Below are positions 55,124-63,046 of a stretch of 64,000 nt of DNA, in pieces. How positions within the stretch are numbered: the stretch's first letter is position 1; every line of letters begins with the position of its first letter. The DNA is from Sphingomonas sp. Leaf21 (GTDB lineage: Bacteria; Pseudomonadota; Alphaproteobacteria; Sphingomonadales; Sphingomonadaceae): contig NZ_CAKASM010000008.1 of NCBI RefSeq assembly GCF_916858675.1, forward strand, positions 1 to 64,000, written 5' to 3'. The position numbers and the translations under genes were made by a program. Under the pieces are notes generated by a model, which worked only from the letters and a program-made list of their open reading frames with translations, did no database searches and had not been told where the DNA came from.

Positions 55124-55534
55124 ATGATGCGCGTTCCCGCCACCATTCTGATCGTCGAAGACCAGCCGCTGCTCCTTCTTCACGTCCAGTTCGCGTTGGA
55201 GGATGCGGGCTATGTCGTGATCCAGGCCGCCAGTGCCGACGATGCCCTGGTCGCTTTGGCCCGGCATCCGGAAATACGGGCGGTGTTCACGGACGTGGCG
55301 ATGCCGGGATCGCTCGACGGCGCGGCACTCGCGACCAGCATCCACCGTTCGCATCCGCATGTCGCCGTGCTCGTGACGTCTGGCGAGCAAAGCTATGTCC
55401 CCGACGACCTGCCCGAGGGCGTCCGCTTCGTGTCGAAACCCTATACCGGTCACGACATCATCCGCCTTCTGAGCGAGGAACTCGCGAGCGGCGCGCGGAC
55501 CGGGGCCGAAGCGCCGGGGACGATCTGCCTCTAG
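55124..55534 (+). CDS. Single-domain response regulator
   Basis: A 136-residue receiver domain without an output domain. Acid pocket E12-D13, phosphorylation site D57 in FTDVAMPG, and the conserved T and K in LVTSGEQ and RFVSKPYTG are all present. It resembles the CheY-like regulators common in alphaproteobacteria. The partner kinase is not in the window. Two ATG codons in a row begin the gene. Confidence 0.82.
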   Translation: MMRVPATILIVEDQPLLLLHVQFALEDAGYVVIQAASADDALVALARHPEIRAVFTDVAMPGSLDGAALATSIHRSHPHVAVLVTSGEQSYVPDDLPEGVRFVSKPYTGHDIIRLLSEELASGARTGAEAPGTICL

Positions 55535-55548
55535 GCCCGACCGGGCCT
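55533..55548 (+). terminator. Short GC-rich hairpin at the response-regulator stop
   Basis: AGGCCC-GACC-GGGCCT forms a perfect 6-base stem that begins inside the TAG stop codon. No T-run follows, so strength as a terminator is uncertain. The rest of the gap to 55832 holds a REP-like element and no gene. Confidence 0.35.
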
Positions 55549-55595
55549 GTCGTCCCTCCTCCAGGGCGAATCGACATTCAACGATGCCTGTCCTT

Positions 55596-55714
55596 CCCTC
55601 GCCCCTCGTGGAGGGGAGAGGTTGCGCAGACTTGGTCTTTGCGAAGCAAAGGCCTAGTCGGAGCTGGGTGAGGGGTGAAGCGCTCGAAGAGCGCGCGAGC
55701 CGAAGGCTCGCTCG
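55596..55714. repeat. REP-like element, second copy
   Basis: CCCTCGCCCCTCGTGGAGGGG followed by TTGCGCAGACTTGGTCTTTGCG and GTCGGAGCTGGGTGAGGGGT reproduces, in reverse orientation, the element at 53181-53308. The copies differ by small indels. Nothing coding is seen here. Confidence 0.75.
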
Positions 55715-55832
55715 GGCCGGATGGTGTTGGTCGTAACGTCATCGAGCGATTCGATACCCCGTCGTTCCGACAACCAGTATCCGATTGATTTCACGAACGG
55801 AACAACCGGCCTGGTTGGACGCTTAACCGCCC

Positions 55833-56792
55833 ATGCCCGAAACCGGCCTGACCGCGCGTATCCGCGAGAACCTCGTCCTGTACGGCGCGCTGGCCGCCAA
55901 TCTGGGGATCGCCGTGGCCAAGTTCGTGGCGGCGGGGATCACCGGCTCGTCCTCGATGCTGACCGAGGGCGTCCACTCGGTGGTAGACAGCGGCAACCAG
56001 ATCCTTCTGCTCTACGGACAGAAGCGCGCCAAGCGGCCGCCGGACACGATCCACCCGTTCGGCTATGGCCGCGAACTCTATTTCTGGGCGTTCGTCGTCG
56101 CGATCCTGATCTTCGCGCTCGGTGCCGGGATCTCGATCTACGAGGGGTGGCTCCATATCCAGACGCCCGAGCCGCTGCGCGATCCGACGGTCAACTATAT
56201 CGTCCTCGCCATCGCCTTCGCGCTGGAGGGCGCATCCTGGACGATCGCGGTCCGCGAATTCGCGCAGGCCAAGGGCGACAATGGCTGGTGGCAGGCGATC
56301 CATGAATCGAAGGATCCCGCAGGCTTCATCGTGCTGTTCGAGGATTCCGCCGCGCTGGCCGGGCTGGTCATCGCCGGGCTTGGCGTCTGGTTGTCTCATG
56401 CGCTGGGCGATCCCCGGATCGATGGCGTCGCATCGATCCTGATCGGGATGGTGCTGGGGCTCGTCGCGATATTGCTGGCGCGTGAGGCCAAGGGCCTGCT
56501 GATCGGCGAGCGCGCCGATCCGGTGGTGGTGGAGACGATCCGCACCATCGTCGCCGCGCGGCCGTGGATCACGCGGGTCAATCACGTCCGCACCATCCAC
56601 ACCGCCCCCGACAGCGTCTTCGCGGCGATCAGCGCCGATTTCGTCGACGACTTGCCCATGGGCGCGGCGGAGACGATGATCGAGGAACTGGAGGACGATC
56701 TGCGCCAGGCCGTACCGAGCCTGTCGTCGATCTACATCCGGCCCGAGAAACACGAAAATGCCGCTCTGTCCACGGCGCCCGACGCGGTATGA
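55833..56792 (+). CDS. Cation diffusion facilitator (CDF) transporter
   Basis: A 319-residue metal/proton antiporter. Membrane helices include LYGALAANLGIAVAKFVAAG and FWAFVVAILIFALGAGISIYEG. Metal motifs are SMLTEGVHSVVDSGNQ and the later ALAGLVIAGLGVWLSHALGDPRIDGVASI with HxxxD-type residues; the C-terminal ferredoxin-like domain ends with TMIEELEDDL. Zn, Mn or Fe may be exported; the metal cannot be told. Confidence 0.83.
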   Translation: MPETGLTARIRENLVLYGALAANLGIAVAKFVAAGITGSSSMLTEGVHSVVDSGNQILLLYGQKRAKRPPDTIHPFGYGRELYFWAFVVAILIFALGAGISIYEGWLHIQTPEPLRDPTVNYIVLAIAFALEGASWTIAVREFAQAKGDNGWWQAIHESKDPAGFIVLFEDSAALAGLVIAGLGVWLSHALGDPRIDGVASILIGMVLGLVAILLAREAKGLLIGERADPVVVETIRTIVAARPWITRVNHVRTIHTAPDSVFAAISADFVDDLPMGAAETMIEELEDDLRQAVPSLSSIYIRPEKHENAALSTAPDAV

Positions 56793-56799
56793 ACGCGGC

Positions 56800-57459
56800 A
56801 TGACGAAGCTGACGCGACTCGCCATCACCCTGTTCCTCTGGCTCGGTTGCGCGCTGCCGGCCCAGGCGGCGGTCACGATCACCTTCTGGAGCCACGAGCT
56901 GGGCAACAGCTTCCCCCACAGCTTCTTCAGTCTGCGCGGCACCGTCGACGCCACCGGCGCGCCGGTCGATGCCAATTACGGCTTCACCGCCAAGTCGATT
57001 TCGCCCGCGCTGTTGATGGGGACGGTCAAGGGTCGGCTGGACATTTCCAAGCCCTTCTACATCTCGACCAGCGACGCGCAGTTTTCCTATGTGATGACCG
57101 ACGCGCAATATGGCGAGATCCTGGCGCTGGTCGCGGCGTGGGACGAAAAGACGGGCGATGCCCGTTACAACCTTAACCAGCGCAACTGCGTGCATTTCGT
57201 CCAGGAGGCGGCACGGCGGCTGGGGCTGGTCGGGCTCGATCACCCCGAACTGATGAAGAAGCCGCGATCCTTTCTGAAAGCGGTGGCGCAGGCCAATGCC
57301 GACCGGGTCACGATCATCGACCAGCCCGGCAAGGCCTATCTCGCCTCGCTCCCCCCACTGCCGAGCGCGCCCACAGCCGCCCCGTCAACGGTCGCCTCGC
57401 CAACGGTCGTTCAGCCTCCTGCGGGGAGCAGCTCGAGAATGTCGACGACCGACTCATAA
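56800..57459 (+). CDS. Secreted protein with NlpC/permuted cysteine-peptidase-like core
   Basis: A 219-residue exported protein with a signal peptide (MTKLTRLAITLFLWLGCALPAQA). The region NLNQRNCVHFVQEAARRLGL resembles the Cys block of permuted NlpC/P60-type peptidases; WSHELGNSFPHSFFSLRG carries histidines. The C-terminal 40 residues are low-complexity (Pro, Ser, Thr). It overlaps the next gene, in the opposite direction, by 49 bases. Function unknown. Confidence 0.6.
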   Translation: MTKLTRLAITLFLWLGCALPAQAAVTITFWSHELGNSFPHSFFSLRGTVDATGAPVDANYGFTAKSISPALLMGTVKGRLDISKPFYISTSDAQFSYVMTDAQYGEILALVAAWDEKTGDARYNLNQRNCVHFVQEAARRLGLVGLDHPELMKKPRSFLKAVAQANADRVTIIDQPGKAYLASLPPLPSAPTAAPSTVASPTVVQPPAGSSSRMSTTDS

Positions 57460-58025
57460 GCCGGAAAGGGGAAGGCGATCCGCCAGCGCTTGGCGTCGAT
57501 CCGCTCCACAACGCCCGCCATGTTGCGCGCCCGGTCGCGGCCATAGGGGTAGGAGCTTTCCTCGTCCCCCAGGATCATCGTGCCCAGGAAGATGCTGCGC
57601 GCATCGGTGTCCGCGAAGATCCGCCCGGTCAGCCGCTGCGACCCGTCGAGCTTGGTCAGGCTGGCGCCGCTATCCGACACGCGGCACCGGAAAAAGGGAT
57701 AGGCGACATAGGTCAACACCGCGCGCCCCTGCGTCCCCAGCTTGATCGTGCGGCAGCGATATTCGCCGTCGGGAAGCCCGGGCTCGGCGATCGAATGATC
57801 CGGATCGGCAAGCGCGCCGAGCGCCGCCACGTCGCTGGCAAAGCCGCCCTGCCGCGCCTGCGCGATCCCCTTGACCCAGGCGCTGCGCCAGCTTCGCAGA
57901 CGAACCCGATCGTCGGCTGTCGCCGCCAGTCGCCAGTCCGATGCCTGTTCGACGCGCTGCGCGACGGCGGTGCCGACCACGCCCGTCGTCGCCATCAGCG
58001 TCAGTAGCGCGACCGCGCGCCTCAC
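57411..58025 (-). CDS. DUF4893-like exported protein
   Basis: A 204-residue protein of the DUF4893 type with a leader (VRRAVALLTLMATTGVVGTAVAQ). Features include SDWRLAATADDRVRLRSWRSAWVKGIAQAR, EYRCRTIKLGTQG and AYPFFRCRVSD. Start GTG 58025 overlaps the SDR stop (GTGA). It is convergent with the preceding gene, with a 49-base overlap. Function unknown. Confidence 0.65.
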   Translation of the reverse strand: MRRAVALLTLMATTGVVGTAVAQRVEQASDWRLAATADDRVRLRSWRSAWVKGIAQARQGGFASDVAALGALADPDHSIAEPGLPDGEYRCRTIKLGTQGRAVLTYVAYPFFRCRVSDSGASLTKLDGSQRLTGRIFADTDARSIFLGTMILGDEESSYPYGRDRARNMAGVVERIDAKRWRIAFPFPAYESVVDILELLPAGG

Positions 58026-58807
58026 TGCGCGGTCCAACCGCCGTCGACCGACAGGTTGGCGCCCGTGATCGAGCGCGCCTCCTCGCGGCACAGGAACACC
58101 GCCAGCGCCGCGACCTCCTCGATCGTGACGAACTGCTTGGTCGGCTGCGCCTTCAACAGCACGTCGTCGACCACCTGTTCGCGGGTCAGTCCGCGCGCCT
58201 TCATCGTGTCGGGTATCTGGTTCTCGACCAGCGGCGTCCAGACATAGCCGGGCGAGATGCAATTGGCGGTGATGCCGTCGGTCGCCACCTCCAGCGCCAC
58301 CGTCTTGGTGATGCCGACGACACCGTGCTTGGCCGCGACATACGCCGATTTGTTGGGGCTGGCGACCTGGCTGTGCGCGGAGGCGGTGGTGATGATCCGG
58401 CCCCAGCCTTTCGCCCGCATGTGCGGGATCGCCGCGCGCATCATGTGCCAGGCGGACGACAGGTTGATCGCGATGATCGCGTCCCACTTCTCGACCGGGA
58501 ATTCGGTGATCGGGGCGACATGCTGGATACCGGCATTGTTGATGACGATGTCGACCGATCCGGTTTCCGCCGCCGCACGGTCGATCATCGCCGCGATCTG
58601 CTCCGGGCGGGTCATGTCGGCGGGGTCGTAGAGCGCGGTCGCGCCGCTGGTCCGCGCCAGCGCGGCACGCTCCGCCTCGATCGCGTCCGTATCGCCAAAG
58701 CCGTTCAAAACGACGCTCGCGCCCTCCGCCGCCAGCGCCTTGGCATAGGCCAGCCCGATCCCCGACGTGGAGCCCGAAATCACCGCCGTCTTGCCCTTCA
58801 GGAACAT
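58022..58807 (-). CDS. 3-hydroxybutyrate dehydrogenase (SDR)
   Basis: A 261-residue short-chain dehydrogenase. MFLKGKTAVISGSTSGIG starts the cofactor site; NNAGIQHVAPITEFPVEKWD, TTASAHSQVASPNKSAYVAAKHG (with catalytic S/Y/K) and PGYVWTPLVENQIP are typical of BdhA-type enzymes. Interconverts 3-hydroxybutyrate and acetoacetate with NAD. GGGAGGATTGC before 58807 sets the start. Confidence 0.83.
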   Translation of the reverse strand: MFLKGKTAVISGSTSGIGLAYAKALAAEGASVVLNGFGDTDAIEAERAALARTSGATALYDPADMTRPEQIAAMIDRAAAETGSVDIVINNAGIQHVAPITEFPVEKWDAIIAINLSSAWHMMRAAIPHMRAKGWGRIITTASAHSQVASPNKSAYVAAKHGVVGITKTVALEVATDGITANCISPGYVWTPLVENQIPDTMKARGLTREQVVDDVLLKAQPTKQFVTIEEVAALAVFLCREEARSITGANLSVDGGWTAQ

Positions 58808-58935
58808 GCAATCCTCCCTTGGTCCGGCGGCACCATGCGGCCAGACTCGCCCCCGTGCAACCGCCGGACGGCTTTGCGGGTTCATTCGCGTGGAAGACCC
58901 GGCAGGCGGGCGAGACGACAAAGGGGTGACGGGCG

Positions 58936-59853
58936 ATGCGGCTCGACGATTATGACAACAATATCGATGTCGGCGAGGCGCAAAGCGGCGGTGGGTTCGG
59001 CGGTGGCGGCGGGGGCGGCTTGCTGTTCGGCCTGCTCCCGCTCATCGGCAGCCGGTTCGGTTGCGGCGGCATCGTCGTCGTCCTCATCATCCTGGCGGTT
59101 CTGGGGCTCAACCCGCTCGGCCTGCTGACCGGCGGCGGGAGCGGCAGCAATGCGCCCGTCACCCGCTCCGCCGATACGAGCGGAGGCGAAAGCGTGCGCC
59201 AGGTCTGCGAGGCCACGCCCGAACGGCGCGAAACCTGCCGCGCGTTCAGCAATGCCGACAACACGTGGGAGAAAATCTTCGCGCAAAGCGGCGAACGGTT
59301 CAGCCCGCCGGGATTGCGCTTCTTCAAGCCCGATGCGAACAGCGTCAATTCCGGTTGCGGCGTGGCCCAATCGGCCGTTGGCCCCTTCTATTGTCCGTCG
59401 GACCGCAAGATCTATCTCGACACGAAGTTCTTCGACGAACTCGCCAACCGCTTCGGCGCGAAGGGCGATTTCGCGCGCTACTATGTCGTCGCGCATGAAT
59501 TCGGCCATCACATCCAGACCCTGCTCGGCACGTCGGACAAGGTCCGCCAGGCCCAGCAGGCGGCGGGCGAGGCGCAGGGCAATGCGCTGTCGGTCCGGCT
59601 GGAATTGCAGGCGGACTGCTATGCGGGTGTCTGGGCCGCCAAGAACCGCGACCGCCTCGAACCCGGCGATGTCGAGGAAGGGATGACCGCCGCCCGCGCG
59701 ATCGGCGACGATACGCTCCAGCGCGAGGCGACGGGCCGCGTCGTACCCGACAGCTTCACCCACGGCACCTCGGAAGAGCGGATGCGCTGGCTCCGCCGCG
59801 GGATCGAAACCGGGGACCCCGCCCAGTGCGATACCTTCTCGGGCGCGATCTGA
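58936..59853 (+). CDS. Neutral zinc metallopeptidase (YpfJ-like)
   Basis: A 305-residue membrane-anchored peptidase-like protein. A Gly-rich N-terminus precedes one membrane helix (about 44-65, GGIVVVLIILAVLGLNPLG). The zinc motif is HEFGHH (187-192), and ELQADCYAGVWA supplies the third ligand. FYCPSDRKIYLDTKFFDEL and the C-terminal ERMRWLRRGIETG are family patterns. Function is unproven. Confidence 0.8.
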   Translation: MRLDDYDNNIDVGEAQSGGGFGGGGGGGLLFGLLPLIGSRFGCGGIVVVLIILAVLGLNPLGLLTGGGSGSNAPVTRSADTSGGESVRQVCEATPERRETCRAFSNADNTWEKIFAQSGERFSPPGLRFFKPDANSVNSGCGVAQSAVGPFYCPSDRKIYLDTKFFDELANRFGAKGDFARYYVVAHEFGHHIQTLLGTSDKVRQAQQAAGEAQGNALSVRLELQADCYAGVWAAKNRDRLEPGDVEEGMTAARAIGDDTLQREATGRVVPDSFTHGTSEERMRWLRRGIETGDPAQCDTFSGAI

Positions 59854-59874
59854 TCGGGATAGCGGGCTGCTGGT

Positions 59875-60230
59875 TGCCAAACGCGATCCTCTTCCCGGAG
59901 GTGGGAAGGGGGGGCGGGAGGGCCCGTCACGCAGGAGGACGCTCGCGGCACCCCCCTCCCCCAACCCCTCCCGCCTGCGGGAGGGGAGTTTCTGGGGATT
60001 GCCGCCCGCCAAACGCGCTCCCCCTCCCGCAAGCGGGAGGGGGCCGGGGGGAGGGCAAGCCACGCAGGACGACGCCCGTGGCACGTCCCTCCCCCAGCCC
60101 CTCCCGCCTGCGGGAGGGGAGTTTCTGGGGATTGCCGCCCGCCACACGCGCTCCCCCTCCCGCAGGCGGGAGGGGGCCGGGGGGAGGGCCCGCCACGCAG
60201 GACGACGTCCGTCGCACGCCCCTCCCACCT
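59875..60230. repeat. 133-bp tandem repeat in the intergenic region
   Basis: The gap 59854-60260 has no gene. ACGCAGG occurs at 59929, 60062 and 60195, each 133 bases apart. Two full units and partial ones on both sides share CTCCCGCCTGCGGGAGG palindromes, GAGTTTCTGGGGATTGCCGC and CGCGCTCCCCCTCCCGCA. Units differ by a few bases. It resembles sphingomonad GC-rich palindrome repeats. Confidence 0.85.
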
Positions 60231-60260
60231 ACGTAAGGGACGTATCCGGTGGCCAGTCGG

Positions 60261-61244
60261 TTATAGCTTGACCAGCATCTTGCCCTTGTTCCCCCCGGAG
60301 AACAGCGCAAGGAACGCTTCGGGTGTCCGGTCCAGTCCTTCGAACACCGTCTCTTCCCGTTGCAGCTTCCCTTCGCCCAGCATGTCCGCCATGTCGCGGT
60401 AGAATTCACCCTGGTCGCGGAAGTCGGACACGATGAATCCCTGGATCCGAACGCGATTGCCGATCAGGCGGGCGAGGTATTTCAGGCTGGTCGGCTTGGA
60501 GTCGTTGTAGACGTCGATCATTCCGCAGATCGCGAAGCGCGCATTCTGCCTGGCATGTGCCAGCGCCGCGTCGAGATGGTCGCCGCCGACATTGTCGAAA
60601 TAGACGTCGATCCCGTCCGGCGCCGCCTCGCCCAGCGCATCGACGACCGGCTTGCCCGCCTTATAGTCGATGACCTTGTCCGCCCCCAGCGAGCGCACCC
60701 AATCGCCCTTGTCGGCGCCACCGGCCGAGCCGATGACCGTCATGCCCTTGGCCTTGGCGATCTGGACCACCGTCGAGCCGACCGCACCCGCCGCCGCCGA
60801 GACGAACACGGTATCGCCCGGCTTCGCCTCGGCCACCTTGAGCAGGCCATAATAGGCGGTCATGCCCGGCATGCCGAACTGGCCGAGAAATGCCTGCGGA
60901 TCGACCGACAGATCGGGGAGCGGCTGGACCTGCGATGCGGGCACCACCGCCTCGTCGCGCCAGCCCGCCATGTGGCTGACCAGCGTGCCGACCGCGATGC
61001 CGTCCGCCCGGCTTTCGACAACCTCGCCGATCGCGCCGCCCTGCATCGGTTCGCCGAGCTGGAACGGCGGCACATAGCTTTTCACATCGTTCATGCGGCC
61101 GCGCATATAGGGGTCGACCGACAACCAGCGGTTCCTCACCCGCACCTGGCCCTCGGCCAGATCGGGGAGCGGCTGATCGATCAGCGCGAAATCCTGCGGC
61201 TGCGGCATCCCCTTCGGCCGTGCCGCGAGTGTCCAAGCCTTCAT
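60261..61244 (-). CDS. Zinc-free NADP-dependent oxidoreductase (CurA/LTB4DH-like)
   Basis: A 327-residue medium-chain reductase. MKAWTLAARPKGMPQPQDF begins the family; VDPYMRGRMNDV, TAYYGLLKVAEAKPGDTVFVSAAAGAVGSTVVQIAK, GSAGGADKGDWVRSLGADKVIDYKAG and YFDNVGGDHLDAAL are its marks. It reduces alpha,beta-unsaturated ketones/aldehydes. AAGGA lies seven bases before ATG 61244; ATG 61250 is the alternative. Confidence 0.83.
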   Translation of the reverse strand: MKAWTLAARPKGMPQPQDFALIDQPLPDLAEGQVRVRNRWLSVDPYMRGRMNDVKSYVPPFQLGEPMQGGAIGEVVESRADGIAVGTLVSHMAGWRDEAVVPASQVQPLPDLSVDPQAFLGQFGMPGMTAYYGLLKVAEAKPGDTVFVSAAAGAVGSTVVQIAKAKGMTVIGSAGGADKGDWVRSLGADKVIDYKAGKPVVDALGEAAPDGIDVYFDNVGGDHLDAALAHARQNARFAICGMIDVYNDSKPTSLKYLARLIGNRVRIQGFIVSDFRDQGEFYRDMADMLGEGKLQREETVFEGLDRTPEAFLALFSGGNKGKMLVKL

Positions 61245-61316
61245 GATCATATCCTTTTCATCGTCTGCGCCGGACATGGGAGAGGGCCCGGGTGAAGTCC
61301 ACCCAAGCCCTCCAAG

Positions 61317-61336
61317 AAAAGTCACCAGTCAGTGAC
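61317..61336 (-). terminator. Hairpin terminator after the DUF2171 gene
   Basis: On the minus strand, GTCAC-TGACTG-GTGAC is followed by TTTTCTT, 11 bases after the stop of the gene ending at 61348. On the plus strand the same hairpin is followed by GTTTTTC, so it could act in both directions. Confidence 0.6.
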
Positions 61337-61347
61337 GTTTTTCTTTC

Positions 61348-62631
61348 TCAGTAGCTCCGGCTGGTGTCGGTGCTGCTACCCGTGGTCGTCCCGGTGGTGC
61401 CGGTCGAGCCCGTGGTCGTGCCGGTCGTGCCGCCAGTCGTCGAGGTCGAACCGGTCGTCGATCCGGTCGTGCCCTGCCCGCTCTGGCCATAGCTGTTCGA
61501 CTGGCCATAGCTGTTTGACTGGCCGTAGCTGCTGCTCTGGCCATAGGGGTTGGACTGGCCATAGCGGTTCGAGCCGGTCTCGCTGGTGCGATCGCCGAAC
61601 ATGGCGCGCGCATTTTCTTCGTCACGCCAGTGGCTCTTGGCCTCTTCGGCGGTCTTGGTGAGCGTGATCTTGTCCTCGACCGACTTCAGCCAGCGCGACG
61701 GGATCGAGTGGTGCTGACCGCCCGCGTCCTTGTCGTTCTTGGTCAACAGGATACGGTCACCGCGCACCTTGTCGACAGTGCCGACATGCGCGCCGTCCGA
61801 ACCCAGCACTTCCTGATGCTCGGTCACCTTGGACAGCAGGCCGCGCTGGCCCTGACGCTCGGTGCGCCAGCTGCTGAACTCGTTCTCGAACTTGGTGCGG
61901 TTCTCGCTGCGATACTCGTCATAATCGCGGTCGAGCGCCGCGATCTGGCCGGTACGCCAATTGTTATAGTCATGGTCCTGTGCGGCGTAGTAGCGCTCGT
62001 CGAAACGCGCATCGGCCTCGCGACGGCGCTCTGCCTCCTCGTCGCCAAACCACGAACGGACCTCATCCCCGGCGCGCGCGAAGAAGCCGCGATCCTCATA
62101 GTCATAGCCCTGCGGCTGGCGACCATAATCGCGGCCCGACTGCTGGCGGCCATGTTCGCCGCGGCCCTGGCGGTCGTCACGGCCGTAGCGGTCGCCGGTA
62201 TAGCCATAGCCGCGCGAGGAATCGCCATAGCCGCGCGACGTATCGCTATAACCCGACGGACGATAACCGTCGCGGCCCTGCTCGCGCTGGCCACCGCGAT
62301 AGCTGTCGCGGGCATAGGCGCCATATTCGCCCGAGCGGCCCTCGCCATAACGGCCCTCGTAGGAGCGGCTGCCGAAATCCTGGCGCGAACCACGATAGGA
62401 GTCATTCTGGTCGTGGCCGTAACGGCCATAGCCCTGGTTGCCGTAATCGCGTGCGCCATAGCCGCGACGGCCATCGTTCCGGTTGTCGTCACGATCGTCG
62501 TCATACGCACCAGCGGCTTCGTAATCGCGCGCACTGGAATAGGTATAGTCCCGCCCCGAGCCGTAATCCCGGCCATAGTCGAAGTCGCGATTGCCACGGT
62601 TGGCATCGCGCGAATAGCGATCGTAAGCCAT
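61348..62631 (-). CDS. Arg/Tyr/Gly-rich disordered protein with DUF2171 domain
   Basis: A 427-residue protein. Residues about 1-190 are low-complexity, rich in RD, RG and YG (DYGRDYGSGRDYTYS and the like), with no hydrophobic core. An acidic helical part (RSWFGDEEAERRREADARF) follows. A DUF2171 domain lies at about 265-335 (VLGSDGAHVGTVDKVRGDRILLTKND; HHSIPSRWLKSVEDKI). The tail holds near-tandem SYGQSN units and a Gly/Ser/Thr-rich end. AGGAGG before ATG 62631 sets the start. It may be a stress-related protein; its repetitive, charged nature suggests phase separation, which is inference only. Confidence 0.75.
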   Translation of the reverse strand: MAYDRYSRDANRGNRDFDYGRDYGSGRDYTYSSARDYEAAGAYDDDRDDNRNDGRRGYGARDYGNQGYGRYGHDQNDSYRGSRQDFGSRSYEGRYGEGRSGEYGAYARDSYRGGQREQGRDGYRPSGYSDTSRGYGDSSRGYGYTGDRYGRDDRQGRGEHGRQQSGRDYGRQPQGYDYEDRGFFARAGDEVRSWFGDEEAERRREADARFDERYYAAQDHDYNNWRTGQIAALDRDYDEYRSENRTKFENEFSSWRTERQGQRGLLSKVTEHQEVLGSDGAHVGTVDKVRGDRILLTKNDKDAGGQHHSIPSRWLKSVEDKITLTKTAEEAKSHWRDEENARAMFGDRTSETGSNRYGQSNPYGQSSSYGQSNSYGQSNSYGQSGQGTTGSTTGSTSTTGGTTGTTTGSTGTTGTTTGSSTDTSRSY

Positions 62632-62706
62632 CCTAAAACCTCCTGAAAATCGGTCCTGCGGGGGCCGACGCCGCTCGACTGGCGGGCCGTACCTTCCGAC
62701 GGTTTC

Positions 62707-62731
62707 AATGAGGCAGAGCAAGACAGGTTCC
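62707..62731 (-). promoter_or_regulatory. Possible EcfG (general stress) promoter
   Basis: On the minus strand, GGAAC (62731-62727) is followed by 16 bases and CATT (62710-62707), 76 bases before the DUF2171 gene. The EcfG consensus is GGAAC-N16/17-CGTT, so there is one mismatch. Stress control of this gene would fit, but support is weak. Confidence 0.28.
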
Positions 62732-62795
62732 GTTGCCGGGATGCCGCGCACGACGGAATGCCCGACAGGAAAGGCCGAAAGCGACGCAAAAAATT

Positions 62796-62880
62796 TTGAC
62801 GGCGGCGGGCTTTGCGGTGTTGCGTCGCCCCGGATCAGCGGCTAATGGCGTCGCTCCCGACCACGGTCGGGATATGGGGC
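62796..62880 (+). promoter_or_regulatory. Probable tRNA promoter region
   Basis: TTGACG at 62796-62801 follows an A/T-rich block (AAAAAATTTT) and resembles a -35 box. The -10 region about 17 bases downstream is not clear by eye. There is no gene in 62632-62880 other than this region and the upstream region of the DUF2171 gene. Confidence 0.35.
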
Positions 62881-62956
62881 GGGGCTGTAGCTCAGATGGG
62901 AGAGCGCTGCAATCGCACTGCAGAGGTCAGGGGTTCGATTCCCCTCAGCTCCACCA
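62881..62956 (+). tRNA. tRNA-Ala (anticodon CGC)
   Basis: A full cloverleaf can be folded. The acceptor stem GGGGCTG/CAGCTCC carries the G3-U70 pair that identifies alanine tRNAs. The D arm is TAGCTCAGATGGGAGAGC, the anticodon stem CTGCA/TGCAG encloses the loop ATCGCAC with anticodon CGC, and the T arm is AGGGG-TTCGATT-CCCCT. CCA is encoded (62954-62956). It is followed at once by integrase-associated DNA. Confidence 0.95.
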
Positions 62957-62963
62957 CCCCGCA

Positions 62964-62983
62964 CTAGGCATTGAAAAGCCTAG
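62964..62983. repeat. Small inverted repeat beside the tRNA 3' end
   Basis: CTAGGC-ATTGAAAA-GCCTAG is a perfect 6-base stem with an 8-base loop, 7 bases after the tRNA. It lies between the tRNA and the integrase gene. It could be part of an integrase arm site or a weak tRNA terminator. Confidence 0.35.
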
Positions 62984-63046
62984 AGAATGGCAGAAATCCA
63001 AGGCTTTTTACAAGCGTCTAGTACAAAGGTACGAGGACGGAAGCCT

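Noticed and set aside
55721..56305. Frame reading through the CDF transporter gene from 55721.
   Set aside because: It is out of frame with the transporter, Arg/Pro-rich, and covers the REP-like element at its start.
59875..60230. Regularly spaced palindromes considered as a CRISPR array or replication origin.
   Set aside because: The period is 133 bases with whole units conserved, so there are no unique spacers. There are no DnaA boxes or replication genes nearby.
61630..62646. Plus-strand open frame of 338 codons with many Ala/Ile/Val residues.
   Set aside because: It is the antisense of the Tyr/Arg-rich DUF2171 gene. The apparent hydrophobicity is a codon-complement effect and there is no ribosome binding site.
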